A DNA stretch of 27,943 bases from DAISIL01 sp036822015 (lineage in GTDB: Bacteria > Bacteroidota > Bacteroidia > Cytophagales > Bernardetiaceae): positions 1 through 27,943 of the forward strand of contig DAISIL010000043.1 of the NCBI GenBank assembly GCA_036822015.1, in the 5' to 3' direction. Within the stretch, counting starts at the first letter, position 1; every line of letters starts with the position of its first letter. Shown here piece after piece: positions 1-9,144 of this stretch. Made by a program: the position numbers and the translations under genes. Below the pieces are notes generated by a model. That model was not told the origin of the DNA and made no database searches. It saw only the letters and a list, made by a program, of their open reading frames with translations.

Positions 1-2
1 TG

Positions 3-3000
3 GGGCGTTATGTGGGGCATAACTTTTACGCCCTGCAAGGCAACGGCACTTTGTACATCGCGCCTAACGGAGGGACGGCGCAGCTTCCTACCGTAGCCGA
101 GCAGCCCATTGCATTTTTTAATACGCCTGGCAGTACCCTCGAGCTTGGGGGGAATAGCACCTACAACTTGCCCGTGATTGCGCCAACCAATATGCCCAAT
201 AACGTTGTAGCTTCGGGCGGTGGTCGTCGTGATTTTCCAGACCGCTTTGAAGTAGATGAAAACCTGACGCTCAACGGAACGACTACCCTGCGCATCCTGG
301 ACGATGTTTTTATTGTCCGAGGAAACACGCAAGTCAATGCCAACACGCGAATCGAGGACAACAACGACGCAGGAACCAATACCTTCCTGGGAACTGTGCA
401 GGTAGCCGCCGATGGTGTTTTTACAACAAACAGAGCTTCGGAATATTTTTTTCATGGCGACTTGACCAATGCGGGTACTTTTCAGATGACCGGAAACGCC
501 ACCATCAATTTGATGACTGCCCTCACGATTACGCCGCAGGCACCGATGCAGTTGCGCCGCTACGTCATCGTTCACGATGACATTATCATTGCACCTGGAG
601 CCAACGTAAATTTCTCGGGGGAGGTACGCTATGCCTCTGATGGTCTGACGGTTACGAACCAAAATGCCGATGTCTCTTTTGGGGAAATTATCCTGGACAA
701 GGAGGATGGCGTTTGGCAAAATACCTTCACGCTATCGGATAGCTACCCTGTCTTCAACCAGGCACGCAATGCCACCCAGCAGTTTGATCGCATCTACATC
801 AACGATATTCCCGGAGATGTGGTGCGTTTTCAGAACAACGCCCAGCGTCGGTTTATCATTGACATCAACGACCCCCAACATGGAATCGAACTCACCCGAA
901 GTAGTGATCTTGTTCTGGATGGGGCATGGGAGGTGAGTTTTGTCTTGACGGCTACTGGTCCGGCTACGGCCAACAACATTGCCCGCTTGAAGGTAGGAAA
1001 TAACCTCTCCGGTAATGTCGCCGAGTTACAAATCAACCTCAGCCAAACCAATGCCTACTCGCTCACCAACCCAGGCGGAAGCACGGGCGGCAACGATGGC
1101 GGTAACCGGACGGTTCGTTGGTATGTCAATGTCTCGGGTGCAACGATCACCTACACGGCCCCCAACAACACCCGCCAAACCCTTCCCCACAACCACATGA
1201 CCGCATGGGTCAATAACAACCGACGCATCGCCAACGAAGTCATCCAAACGCCGCCCACATCACTATCCGACCTCAAACTTGAAATGGGTGGCGTGATTGC
1301 TCGGTCTCAATTTGATAACCTGGTCATCAATCCGATTCGGGATATGACCATCACGGATGTCTCAGATACTGTTTTTTGTCTGGCTACATCTGCCCAGACC
1401 TTTAACGTCAGTTATGCCGTAACGAACGGCACAGACAAAACGCATTTCAATAACGGCAACCGCATAGATGTACAACTCTCTGACCCCAACGGCAACTTTG
1501 GTGCGTCCACTGTCATAGGCACAGCCAACACGACAGCCCCCAGCGGGACCATCGCCTGCACGATACCCACCGGAACGCCACCCAGCACCAACTACCGCTT
1601 GCGGGTCGTTAGTTCTAATGCCCGCATCATCGGTGAGACTTCTACCCAGACATTGGATTTGTATTCATATTTTATTGTCTCCAACAATCCTTTTCCGGGA
1701 TCGGATGGCTTGTTCATCAACGAAACGGCGGGTTATACCTACGAGGTCATCCACCAGGCTGGGCAAGCTCCCGTGAGCGTACAGTGGGGATACCGGCTTG
1801 TTTCGGGGGGAGGCGTTACCGACATCCCAGGTGAAACAGGTACGATCTATACCCCTGATGGACCTGATTTTCCCACGAAGGGGGTGTATTTTGTCGTGGC
1901 ACAGATCACGGCACCAGCGGCCACCAACTGCGGGACATTTTATAGCAACGAACTCCAGATGAGCATTGCCTGTGCGGCCAGTGGCTCCACTAACCTTGTA
2001 GATAACGGAGACTTTGAAGATGGATACATCCGGGCGGGCAATGATACGACCTTTTACACGGACTATACCCGCAATGGAAATGCAGCCACCCTCGGACAGG
2101 AAGCCACAAAGCTCACCCGGGCAGGCGGCCCTGATGGTACGGGGATGTATCCCGAGCGTACCTTTGCGGTTGGGGATAACCCATACGACTACCACAACAA
2201 CTTCTGTAACTCGGCTACTGGCTGTACCAATCTGTGTATGGATCCGGCGAGCTATCCGCCCGGTGTAGGAGGCAAATTCCTGATTGCCAACGGTGCTACC
2301 AACGGATCGCTGGACATCTGGCGACAAACCGTATCCGGAATCACTACCAATACGGATTACGTGTTCTCTTTTTATGCCGCCAACCTCAATACTGCTAGTG
2401 ATCTCGGTTTTGGTTTGTTCTTCGATTGTGTGCAAGCCGGAAACATCATCCGAAACCCAGCCAATACCCGTTGTGGGTGGGGGCGTTATCTGATCCTCTG
2501 GAACAGCGGCGTATTGAGCGGCGATGTAACCATCTCGCTGCGTAACATCACCACCAATGCCGGTGGAAATGACATGGTCATTGATAACATCGAGTTTTAT
2601 ACCTGTGCGGGTGCGCCTACCTTCCCGACACCCGAGAGTTTTGTTTGGAAAGGCTACAACAACCGATGGGATAACCCCGACAACTGGGGAAGCTGCTTTC
2701 TGCCTACCTGCGGCGATGACGTAACGATCCCCACGGCACCCATTGGTGGAAACTTCCCTATCATTAACATCAACAACGCCGTTGCCCGAAACATCGACAT
2801 CGCTCCGAATGCCAACATCCAAATCAACAGCGGAAGAACCTTACAAGTTTGCGGCAACCTCACGGGTAATGGTACTTTCACGACACAGCTCAACGCAAAC
2901 GTCATTTTCATCAGCAATGCTTCCAGCCAAACGATCAGCGGGAATTTCACCGGAACCAACGCTTTTGCTAACCTCATCATCGAAAAAGACCGTAGCTCGA

Positions 3001-4478
3001 ACACCAACGGCACACTGTACCCAGCCGGAACGACCACCGATGTTGTCCGACTAGAAACAGACATCGAAGTCAAACAAACCCTGCTCATCGACTACGGGAT
3101 ATTTGATGGCAACAGTCGCACGGCTAGCATCGGGGGAGCGTTCAATATCAGAAATGGCGGCGGTACACACCGAGCCAACAACGGTACGATTGCCTTCGTG
3201 GGGGCAGCCGACCAGGAGTTTCTCAACAGTGCCGGTATCGTTGGATCAGATAATAAGTTCCATAACCTGCACATCAATCAAACTGCTGTCAGTACGGTAA
3301 CCTTGCGAAGCAGTGCCTTTGTGATGAACGAGTTACGGCTTACCCGTGGCAAGATCCAGGAAAATGGCAATAACCTACGGGTGATCGTAGAAAACACTGC
3401 CCCCAACGCCATCGTCGGACAAAACGCCGATAGCTACGTCATCACTACCCGCCGGTCGGGCAACAACCGGCTGCGGCTCCGTCGCTACATCACAGGAACG
3501 CAAGCCTATGATTTTCCGGTGGGAAGCCCTGATAACTACCAACTGATTCGGCTCGACGTTGATAACCCACTCACGGGAGTAGCTTATCTGGATACGCACT
3601 TCGATACCACTCGGGCTAGTGGTGGTGGCCTGCCCCTTACGGACACGGGCCGCACGCCCAATGTTGCGTACAAGGAGTTTTGTACTGGCGGGCAGTGGGG
3701 TATTGTCCCGAATGCTACACCTACCGGCGGGAGCTATACCTTGGCGGCTACGCCTGTCGGTTTTGTTTGTCCTGGGTCTAATGTCTCCTTGCTCAAACGC
3801 CCCACCTCGGGTGGCAACTGGGGGCTAGATGCTTCCACCTGGGTCAGTAATTTCAGCCGGACGGGGTATAGCAGTTTTTCGGAGATCACGATTGGATCGG
3901 ATGTTATCTTGCTGCCCCTCAATCTCTTAGATTTTAGTGCGCAATGGACAAACGATCGCCGCCGCGTCCAGATCCAATGGATCACGACCCAGGAGCGCGA
4001 TCTGGATCACTTTACGCTAGAGCGTAGCACAGACGGAAAACACTTCGTCCATCTTGGGCGTTTATCTGCTACCGGATACACAACGGCAATGCAGGCATAC
4101 ACCTTCACCGATGAGCAGCCACCCTTTTGGGTATCCGTGATCTACTACCGTTTGCGCAGCACGGATGTAGATGGAACCAGCTATTACAGTCCTGTGCGTG
4201 CTGTCTTTGTGGATACACCAGAGACGGGGCTAGCGTTTTTCCCCAATCCGGTACAGCAAGGAACACCGCTAGAGGTGGTCTGGTCGGCTGAGCAGCCCGC
4301 TGGCATAGAGATCAAAGTCTTTAATGCCTTAGGACAAGCCTTGGACAGCTATCGGCTAGAGCAGCAGGCGGGTCAAAACCATTTTAGATTGCCCACACGG
4401 CACTTGCCCGCAGGTGTGTATGTGTTGTGGATGATGGAACAAGAAAAATTGATAACGCGAAAATTTATCGTTCATTGA
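3..4478 (+). CDS. Large T9SS-secreted cell-surface/extracellular protein, 5' end outside window
   Basis: The frame is open to the left edge, so the signal peptide and N-terminus lie outside the window; 1491 codons are visible. The protein is rich in Asn, Thr and Gly with repeated short beta-strand patterns, suggesting beta-helix or beta-sandwich modules. From about residue 662 (VDNGDFEDG) to 870 there is a jelly-roll-like module with several Cys and a conserved-looking end (DMVIDNIEFYTC). From about residue 878 (FVWKGYNNRWDNPDNW) begins a W...NW...VTIP module common in Bacteroidota surface proteins. From about 1305 (LNLLDFSAQW) a fibronectin-III-like domain leads to a type A T9SS sorting domain at about 1409 onward: FFPNPVQQG, VFNALGQ, LPAGVYVL and a final KFIVH. 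The sorting domain predicts export by the type IX system, with cleavage or anchoring at the surface. No catalytic domain is recognisable, so adhesin or matrix protein is only a guess. Its TGA overlaps the next start codon (TGATG). Confidence 0.9.
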   Translation, partial: GRYVGHNFYALQGNGTLYIAPNGGTAQLPTVAEQPIAFFNTPGSTLELGGNSTYNLPVIAPTNMPNNVVASGGGRRDFPDRFEVDENLTLNGTTTLRILDDVFIVRGNTQVNANTRIEDNNDAGTNTFLGTVQVAADGVFTTNRASEYFFHGDLTNAGTFQMTGNATINLMTALTITPQAPMQLRRYVIVHDDIIIAPGANVNFSGEVRYASDGLTVTNQNADVSFGEIILDKEDGVWQNTFTLSDSYPVFNQARNATQQFDRIYINDIPGDVVRFQNNAQRRFIIDINDPQHGIELTRSSDLVLDGAWEVSFVLTATGPATANNIARLKVGNNLSGNVAELQINLSQTNAYSLTNPGGSTGGNDGGNRTVRWYVNVSGATITYTAPNNTRQTLPHNHMTAWVNNNRRIANEVIQTPPTSLSDLKLEMGGVIARSQFDNLVINPIRDMTITDVSDTVFCLATSAQTFNVSYAVTNGTDKTHFNNGNRIDVQLSDPNGNFGASTVIGTANTTAPSGTIACTIPTGTPPSTNYRLRVVSSNARIIGETSTQTLDLYSYFIVSNNPFPGSDGLFINETAGYTYEVIHQAGQAPVSVQWGYRLVSGGGVTDIPGETGTIYTPDGPDFPTKGVYFVVAQITAPAATNCGTFYSNELQMSIACAASGSTNLVDNGDFEDGYIRAGNDTTFYTDYTRNGNAATLGQEATKLTRAGGPDGTGMYPERTFAVGDNPYDYHNNFCNSATGCTNLCMDPASYPPGVGGKFLIANGATNGSLDIWRQTVSGITTNTDYVFSFYAANLNTASDLGFGLFFDCVQAGNIIRNPANTRCGWGRYLILWNSGVLSGDVTISLRNITTNAGGNDMVIDNIEFYTCAGAPTFPTPESFVWKGYNNRWDNPDNWGSCFLPTCGDDVTIPTAPIGGNFPIININNAVARNIDIAPNANIQINSGRTLQVCGNLTGNGTFTTQLNANVIFISNASSQTISGNFTGTNAFANLIIEKDRSSNTNGTLYPAGTTTDVVRLETDIEVKQTLLIDYGIFDGNSRTASIGGAFNIRNGGGTHRANNGTIAFVGAADQEFLNSAGIVGSDNKFHNLHINQTAVSTVTLRSSAFVMNELRLTRGKIQENGNNLRVIVENTAPNAIVGQNADSYVITTRRSGNNRLRLRRYITGTQAYDFPVGSPDNYQLIRLDVDNPLTGVAYLDTHFDTTRASGGGLPLTDTGRTPNVAYKEFCTGGQWGIVPNATPTGGSYTLAATPVGFVCPGSNVSLLKRPTSGGNWGLDASTWVSNFSRTGYSSFSEITIGSDVILLPLNLLDFSAQWTNDRRRVQIQWITTQERDLDHFTLERSTDGKHFVHLGRLSATGYTTAMQAYTFTDEQPPFWVSVIYYRLRSTDVDGTSYYSPVRAVFVDTPETGLAFFPNPVQQGTPLEVVWSAEQPAGIEIKVFNALGQALDSYRLEQQAGQNHFRLPTRHLPAGVYVLWMMEQEKLITRKFIVH

Positions 4479-5470
4479 TGAAAGCGCTTGTATTTTTTGT
4501 AAGTTTATTTTGGGGGATGGGAGGCTATGTGTTTGCCCAAAAGGAATCGCCTATCGCACTGGTCTTGCATGGCGGGGCGGGCGTGATCCTGAAACAAAAC
4601 ATGACTCCCGAGAAGGAGGCTGCTTACATGTCTGCCCTCCAATCGGCTTTGGATAGCGGTTATGCCATCCTTGAACGCGGCGGTACGAGCCGTCAAGCTG
4701 TGGTGAGGGTTATTACCCAACTCGAAGATTCGCCGCTCTTTAACGCAGGCAAAGGATCAGTCTTTACCCATGCCGCCACCAACGAGATGGATGCCTCTAT
4801 CATGGATGGAGCTACCCTCGAGGCGGGAGCCATTGCGGGTGTACAGACGATCAAAAACCCCATTTTAGCGGCCCAGGCGGTGCTGGAGCAGTCGCCGCAC
4901 GTCCTCCTGACGGGCAGGGGAGCAGAGGATTTTGCTCAAAGTCAAGGTATTGAAGTTGTTGATCCTGAATACTTTGCTACGCAAGAACGACGAGCGCAGC
5001 TCGAGCGCATCCAAAAAGCCAATGCCGAAGGACGCGCGGCGAACGGACAGGAAAAGTTTGGCACAGTCGGGGCCGTTGCTCTGGATCGTTTTGGCAACAT
5101 CACAGCTGCTACCTCCACCGGTGGCATGACCAACAAACGCTACGGGCGCGTCGGTGATTCGCCCATCATCGGGGCCGGAACCTATGCCGATAACCGCACC
5201 TGTGGCGTATCTTCTACCGGACATGGAGAGTTTTTTATGCGTTATCTGGTGGCCTACGATATTGCTGCCTTGATGGCTTACAAAAATTACAAACTTGAAA
5301 AAGCCTGCCAGACCGTCGTGATGGACAAGCTCAAAAAAGCTGGTGGAAGTGGTGGTGTTATTGCTCTGGATCGGCGGGGTAATGTGTCGATGACCTTCAA
5401 CTCACCTGGGATGTTTCGCGCCTTCCGAGATGCCAAAGGTAGATCAGCCGTGTTGATTTACGAACCTTGA
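4478..5470 (+). CDS. iaaA: Exported isoaspartyl peptidase / L-asparaginase (Ntn-hydrolase, plant-type)
   Basis: The 330-residue protein belongs to the N-terminal-nucleophile asparaginase family, which hydrolyses isoaspartyl dipeptides, asparagine or glycosylasparagine and matures by autocleavage. Visible motifs are HGGAG near the mature N-terminus, the NAGKGSVF segment, and the autocleavage site GTVGAVALD with the nucleophile Thr196, followed by TSTGGMTNK, GRVGDSPIIGAG and the STGHGE loop that shape the substrate pocket. The start at 4478 is preferred over an in-frame ATG at 4427 because it gives a clean signal peptide (hydrophobic core VFFVSLFWGMGGYVFA, cleavage before QKES) and overlaps the upstream stop as TGATG, suggesting translational coupling. 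The signal peptide places the enzyme in the periplasm, as for flavobacterial glycosylasparaginase; many family members are cytosolic. Which of the three substrates it prefers cannot be read from sequence. The 3' end overlaps the opposing small gene by 13 bp. Confidence 0.92.
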   Translation: MKALVFFVSLFWGMGGYVFAQKESPIALVLHGGAGVILKQNMTPEKEAAYMSALQSALDSGYAILERGGTSRQAVVRVITQLEDSPLFNAGKGSVFTHAATNEMDASIMDGATLEAGAIAGVQTIKNPILAAQAVLEQSPHVLLTGRGAEDFAQSQGIEVVDPEYFATQERRAQLERIQKANAEGRAANGQEKFGTVGAVALDRFGNITAATSTGGMTNKRYGRVGDSPIIGAGTYADNRTCGVSSTGHGEFFMRYLVAYDIAALMAYKNYKLEKACQTVVMDKLKKAGGSGGVIALDRRGNVSMTFNSPGMFRAFRDAKGRSAVLIYEP

Positions 5471-5766
5471 TTTTTGTCTAGCTTATCTCCGTAAAGCATT
5501 GACTTGATAAGCAGTTGCTTACGTGCGGTTTTATCCTGATAGCGGGCTTTGTCTTCGGGACTTGCCGAGGATAGTACGTTGGTCAAGGCTTCATCGTAGC
5601 AGGCTTGTACTTCGTAGGGCATAGCTGTCTCGGGTAGGGCTTGGATACAGGTTTGGGCCTGCTCATAGATGGAGCGAATGATCTGCTCATCTACTGTTTC
5701 CTGTTGAGCCATACTCAAATTTCCAAAAATAAAGCAAATAAATACAAGAATTGAAATCCACTTCAT
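5458..5766 (-). CDS. Small secreted protein of unknown function (102 aa)
   Basis: I do not recognise this family. The protein has a strong signal peptide (basic MKW start, hydrophobic ISILVFICFIFG core, likely cleavage after SMA before QQET), leaving a mature chain of about 82 residues. The mature part is acidic, probably alpha-helical, and contains two Cys (in QTCIQAL and VQACYDEAL) about 17 residues apart that could form a periplasmic disulfide. It ends in a Lys-rich segment. It lies 62 bp downstream of topA on the same strand and may be read through from it; a one-mismatch -7 element (TAAAATTG) ends 10 bases before its ATG, so it may also have its own weak promoter. Its end overlaps the end of the isoaspartyl peptidase gene by 13 bp. 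The signal peptide and A/T-rich start region support a real gene. Confidence 0.7.
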   Translation of the reverse strand: MKWISILVFICFIFGNLSMAQQETVDEQIIRSIYEQAQTCIQALPETAMPYEVQACYDEALTNVLSSASPEDKARYQDKTARKQLLIKSMLYGDKLDKNQGS

Positions 5767-5828
5767 AAGTCATACTCAATTTTACCTGCAAGGTACAGTG
5801 GACGTATGAACGGATCGTTACCGGTGTT

Positions 5829-8147
5829 TTACTTTTTTTGCTTTTTGGCAGGGCGTTTCTTTTCGGGTGCTTTTTCGGCTAGCTCGAGGCACTGCTCCAG
5901 CGTAAGCGATTCAGGCTCAACATCTTTGGGGATTTTGACATTTTTCTTGCCTGCTTTGATATACGGCCCCCATCGCCCGTTGAGTATCTGTATGTCGGGA
6001 TTTTCGGGGAAGCTCTTGATGTGCTTCTTGGCGTCGGCTTCGCGCTTAGCCAGGATGAGTTCGATGGCTAGTCCTTCCTCGATCGTGTAGGGATCGTGTT
6101 CTTTGGGGATAGAGGTGAACTTGCTATCGTGCCGGAGGTAAGGGCCAAAACGCCCAATGTTGGCTACGATGTCTTTGCCCTCCAAATTTCCGACGGTGCG
6201 CGGCAACTTGAACAAATCCAGTGCTTCTTCTAGGGTGAGGGTTTCGATGAACTGCCCTTGCCGAAGGCTCGCAAACTGCGACTTTTCGTCTTCGTTTTCG
6301 CTCACCAACTCTACCACGGGGCCGTAGCGGGCCAGGCGAGCAACAACCAGCCGTCCCGTCTTGGGATCATGGCCTAAGTCGCGTCCACTCTTAACCTCCG
6401 AGCGGTCTAGCTCATCGGTATCTGTTACTCGGGGATGAAAATCACCGTAAAACTCAGCCAGCATTTTTGACCAGGAGAGTTTGCCAGATGCAATTATATC
6501 AAACTCTTTTTCAACTTTTGCCGTAAAGTTGAGATCAACAATATCTGGAAAATGCTCTACCAAAAAATCATTGACTACCATGGCCACATCTGTTGGAAAA
6601 AGTTTCATTTTTTCCGCACCTATGATTTCATTTTTGGTAGCTACCTGGATGTTGCCCTGGCTAAGGATGAGTTCCTTATAGGGGCGTTCGGTGCCATCGC
6701 GGGACTCCTTGACGACATAGTTACGCTTTTGGATCGTGGAAATGATCGGGGCATAGGTAGAAGGCCGTCCGATGCCGAGTTCTTCCAAAATCTTGACCAG
6801 GCTAGCTTCGGTGTAGCGTGGACGCGGGCGAGTGAATCGCTCCCGGGCTAGGATGTGATTGAGGTCCAGTACCTGCCCAACAGCAAGTGGAGGCAACATC
6901 GTAGAGGATTCCTTATCTTCCTCTTCCTCATCGTCTTCGCTGGCCAAATAGACCCGCAAGAAGCCATCAAAAACGATCACTTCTCCTTTGGCTAGCAGTT
7001 CCTCGGGGGTAGTAGAAATGGCAATGGTAGCGGTTGTTTTTTCGAGTTGGGCATCTGACATCTGGGAGGCGATGGCGCGCTTCCAGATCAGTTCGTAGAG
7101 GCGTTTTTCGTCGCTGTTGCCGCCTGCCTGACGACGGGAGAACTCCGTAGGCCGGATGGCTTCGTGGGCTTCCTGTGCCGAGTCGGATTTGGTTTTGTAA
7201 ACCCTGGCTTTATGATAATTTTTACCATAAGCAGAGACGATTTCTTGGGCTGCCTTTTGCATGGCTTCCTCCGAAAGATTCGTTGAGTCAGTACGCATAT
7301 ACGTAATATGTCCGGCTTCGTAGAGCTTCTGGGCAACGCTCATCGTCTTGGCTACCGAAAATGACAACTTCCGGCTGGCTTCTTGCTGCAAAGTTGAGGT
7401 CGTGAAGGGCGGGGAGGGAGACTTCTTACCGGGCTTGGTTTCGAGCGCCTTGATCGAAAACTGTGCGCCCAGGCAGCGTTGCAGCAATGCTTGAGCTTCG
7501 GCTTCATCCTTGAGCTTTTGGGGTAAATCGGCAAAAAGTCGCTTGCTTTTTTCTAAATCAAAGAGAGCATTTACTTTAAAAAAAGGCTTTGCTTCAAAAG
7601 CCACAATTTCTCTTTCTCTTTCTACGATAATTCTAACAGCCGCTGACTGTACACGTCCGGCTGATAGTCCTGTTTTGATTTTTTTCCAGAGAACGGGGGA
7701 GAGTTCAAAGCCTACCAGACGATCGAGTATGCGCCGGGCTTGTTGGGCATTGACAAGGTCTTGGTCTATTTTTCGGGGTTGTTGGATGGCTTTCTGAATA
7801 GCCGACTTAGTGATCTCTCGAAAGACAATACGGTGTGTACGTGCATCATCCAGGTTGAGGGATTCTTTCAGGTGCCAAGAGATGGCTTCACCCTCGCGGT
7901 CGTCGTCGGTGGCTAACCAGACAATCTCGGACTTGGCTACCTGGGCTTGAAGTTCCTGGATGACCTTTTTTTTGTCGGGGGTAATGACGTAGTTGGGGCG
8001 AAAACCATTTTTGATGTCGATGGCATCTTTTTTTGGCAGATCGCGCACGTGTCCATAACTCGACAACACCACGTAATCACTCCCCAGATATTTATTGATT
8101 GTTTTGGCTTTGGCGGGTGATTCTACGATGACTAAGTTTTTGGGCAT
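5829..8147 (-). CDS. topA: DNA topoisomerase I (type IA, omega protein)
   Basis: TopA relaxes negatively supercoiled DNA through a 5'-phosphotyrosine intermediate. The 772-residue protein starts with a Toprim domain (NLVIVESPAKA, Glu9) carrying the metal-binding D81xD83xE85 triad in TDDDREGEA. The catalytic Tyr283 lies in the ITYMRTDSTNLS motif, followed by the EAHEAIRPT and GIGRPSTYAPI segments of the cleavage-strand domains. The C-terminus has repeated GRFGPYLR / GRWGPYIK modules, the Toprim_C repeats typical of Bacteroidota TopA, instead of Cys4 zinc ribbons, and ends in a Lys-rich tail. The start at 8147 is chosen because MPKNLVIVES is the family N-terminus; an in-frame extension to 8333 would run into the divergent DUF58 gene. 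An acidic DDEEEEDKES insertion sits mid-protein. The gene is divergent from DUF58 and precedes the small secreted protein. Confidence 0.98.
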   Translation of the reverse strand: MPKNLVIVESPAKAKTINKYLGSDYVVLSSYGHVRDLPKKDAIDIKNGFRPNYVITPDKKKVIQELQAQVAKSEIVWLATDDDREGEAISWHLKESLNLDDARTHRIVFREITKSAIQKAIQQPRKIDQDLVNAQQARRILDRLVGFELSPVLWKKIKTGLSAGRVQSAAVRIIVEREREIVAFEAKPFFKVNALFDLEKSKRLFADLPQKLKDEAEAQALLQRCLGAQFSIKALETKPGKKSPSPPFTTSTLQQEASRKLSFSVAKTMSVAQKLYEAGHITYMRTDSTNLSEEAMQKAAQEIVSAYGKNYHKARVYKTKSDSAQEAHEAIRPTEFSRRQAGGNSDEKRLYELIWKRAIASQMSDAQLEKTTATIAISTTPEELLAKGEVIVFDGFLRVYLASEDDEEEEDKESSTMLPPLAVGQVLDLNHILARERFTRPRPRYTEASLVKILEELGIGRPSTYAPIISTIQKRNYVVKESRDGTERPYKELILSQGNIQVATKNEIIGAEKMKLFPTDVAMVVNDFLVEHFPDIVDLNFTAKVEKEFDIIASGKLSWSKMLAEFYGDFHPRVTDTDELDRSEVKSGRDLGHDPKTGRLVVARLARYGPVVELVSENEDEKSQFASLRQGQFIETLTLEEALDLFKLPRTVGNLEGKDIVANIGRFGPYLRHDSKFTSIPKEHDPYTIEEGLAIELILAKREADAKKHIKSFPENPDIQILNGRWGPYIKAGKKNVKIPKDVEPESLTLEQCLELAEKAPEKKRPAKKQKK

Positions 8148-8173
8148 AAAGCGTCGTTGAAAATATTGAACCA

Positions 8174-8204
8174 CAAAACTACGCAAAAAGTGCCAAAGCC
8201 CAAA
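8174..8204 (-). promoter_or_regulatory. Probable topA promoter (-33/-7 Bacteroidota type)
   Basis: Reading the minus strand, TTTG (8204-8201) is followed after 19 bases by TAGTTTTG (8181-8174), an exact fit to the TTTG-N19-TAnnTTTG consensus known for the Bacteroidota primary sigma factor. The predicted start point is near 8168, giving a leader of about 20 nt before the ATG at 8147. Confidence 0.6.
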
Positions 8205-8231
8205 ACAGGCCTTGGTATCCGCTTTTTTGCT

Positions 8232-8239
8232 TACTTTTG
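8232..8239 (+). promoter_or_regulatory. -7 element of DUF58 gene, nearly abutting the start codon
   Basis: TACTTTTG matches TAnnTTTG exactly and ends only 4 bases before the ATG at 8244. A TTG at 8212-8214 lies 17 bases upstream as a possible -33 element. The expected transcription start falls on or next to the A of ATG, so the mRNA would be leaderless. Confidence 0.5.
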
Positions 8240-8243
8240 TGGT

Positions 8244-9131
8244 ATGGCTCTCAAAGATATTATCCGTGAGTTGCGCCGCTACGAAATCAAAATCCGGCAG
8301 GCGGTCAATACACAAATGCACGGCGATTTTCATTCCGTCTTTAAGGGATCAGGTTTGGAGTTCGACGACGTGCGCCAGTACCAGTATGGCGACGATGTGC
8401 GGGCGATCAACTGGAACGTAACTGCCAAAGGTGAAGGGACTTACCTCAATACCTACAAAGAAGAAAAAGAGCAAAATGTGTTCTTTTTACTCGACGTGAG
8501 TGCCTCCCAGGAGATCGGTAAAACGGGTGCGCAGAAGCTCGATGTAGCCAAAAAAATCTGTGGGATACTCATGCTTTCGGCCCTTCGTGAGGATAGCTCG
8601 GTAGGTTTTTTGGCGTTCAGTGATACCAAAGAACGCTACATTCGCCCCAACAAAGGTCTCAAGCATGGCTATCGGATCATTGAGCGGATGTTTTATCTGG
8701 AAACAAAATCTAAGCGCACCGATCTCTCCCAAGCATTGGCACTGACGCTATCCATGCTCAAGAGGCGAAGTGTCGTCATTTTAATTTCTGACTTCATTGA
8801 TGAAGATTATGAAAAGAATTTACGCGCATTGGGGCGTAGGCATGATACCGTTGTGATTCATATCCAAGACCCTCGCGAGGCGCGATTTCCTGCTCTGGGT
8901 ATTGTTCCGCTGTTGGATAAAGAGTCCGGTAAGACCGTCTGGCGCAACACCTCCTCCTCCGAGTTTCGGCGGCAGATGGAGCAGCGTTTTGAAGGCACGG
9001 CACAGGGTTTGTCCACCCTCTGCAAGCGCAACAACATCAGCTATTTGCACCTGCGTACCGATGAAGACTACGCCGGTGCTTTGTTAAAGCTCTTTCGGGT
9101 AAGGGCAGCGCAATCGGGGAGGAAGCGGTAG
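8244..9131 (+). CDS. DUF58 domain protein with vWA fold (Bat-type, orphan)
   Basis: The 295-residue soluble protein has the DUF58 core (GLEFDDVRQYQYGDDVR, then INWNVTAK, residues 38-62) followed by a von Willebrand A-like domain. The MIDAS metal site is complete: D84-x-S86-x-S88 in DVSAS, Thr159 in KRTDLS and Asp183 in ISDFID. Family members of this size sit next to a MoxR-type AAA+ ATPase at the head of Bacteroidota bat (aerotolerance) clusters and are thought to mediate protein interactions in stress or envelope functions; the biochemical role is unknown. Here there is no moxR or bat gene: topA is divergent upstream and pgi converges 13 bp downstream. The start at 8244 is chosen because MALKDIIRELRRYEIK is the usual N-terminus; the in-frame codons before it (from 8157) overlap the promoter. 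A Lys/Arg-rich tail closes the protein. Confidence 0.92.
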   Translation: MALKDIIRELRRYEIKIRQAVNTQMHGDFHSVFKGSGLEFDDVRQYQYGDDVRAINWNVTAKGEGTYLNTYKEEKEQNVFFLLDVSASQEIGKTGAQKLDVAKKICGILMLSALREDSSVGFLAFSDTKERYIRPNKGLKHGYRIIERMFYLETKSKRTDLSQALALTLSMLKRRSVVILISDFIDEDYEKNLRALGRRHDTVVIHIQDPREARFPALGIVPLLDKESGKTVWRNTSSSEFRRQMEQRFEGTAQGLSTLCKRNNISYLHLRTDEDYAGALLKLFRVRAAQSGRKR

Positions 9132-9144
9132 AAGTGCCAGCGTT

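Noticed and set aside
1665..2822. 385-codon open frame on the minus strand inside the T9SS cargo gene
   Set aside because: It lies wholly antisense to a clear coding frame, and its translation is Val/Asp/Arg-rich with no hydrophobic core pattern or motif, as expected from the complement of Asn/Thr-rich codons.
5806..6090. 94-codon open frame opposite the topA C-terminus beginning with a hydrophobic stretch
   Set aside because: The apparent signal-like start is the complement of the Lys-rich topA tail, where Lys codons read as Phe/Leu.
8148..8333. In-frame N-terminal extension of topA
   Set aside because: It would add 62 residues before the universal MPKNLVIVES start and overlap both the divergent DUF58 gene and the probable topA promoter.
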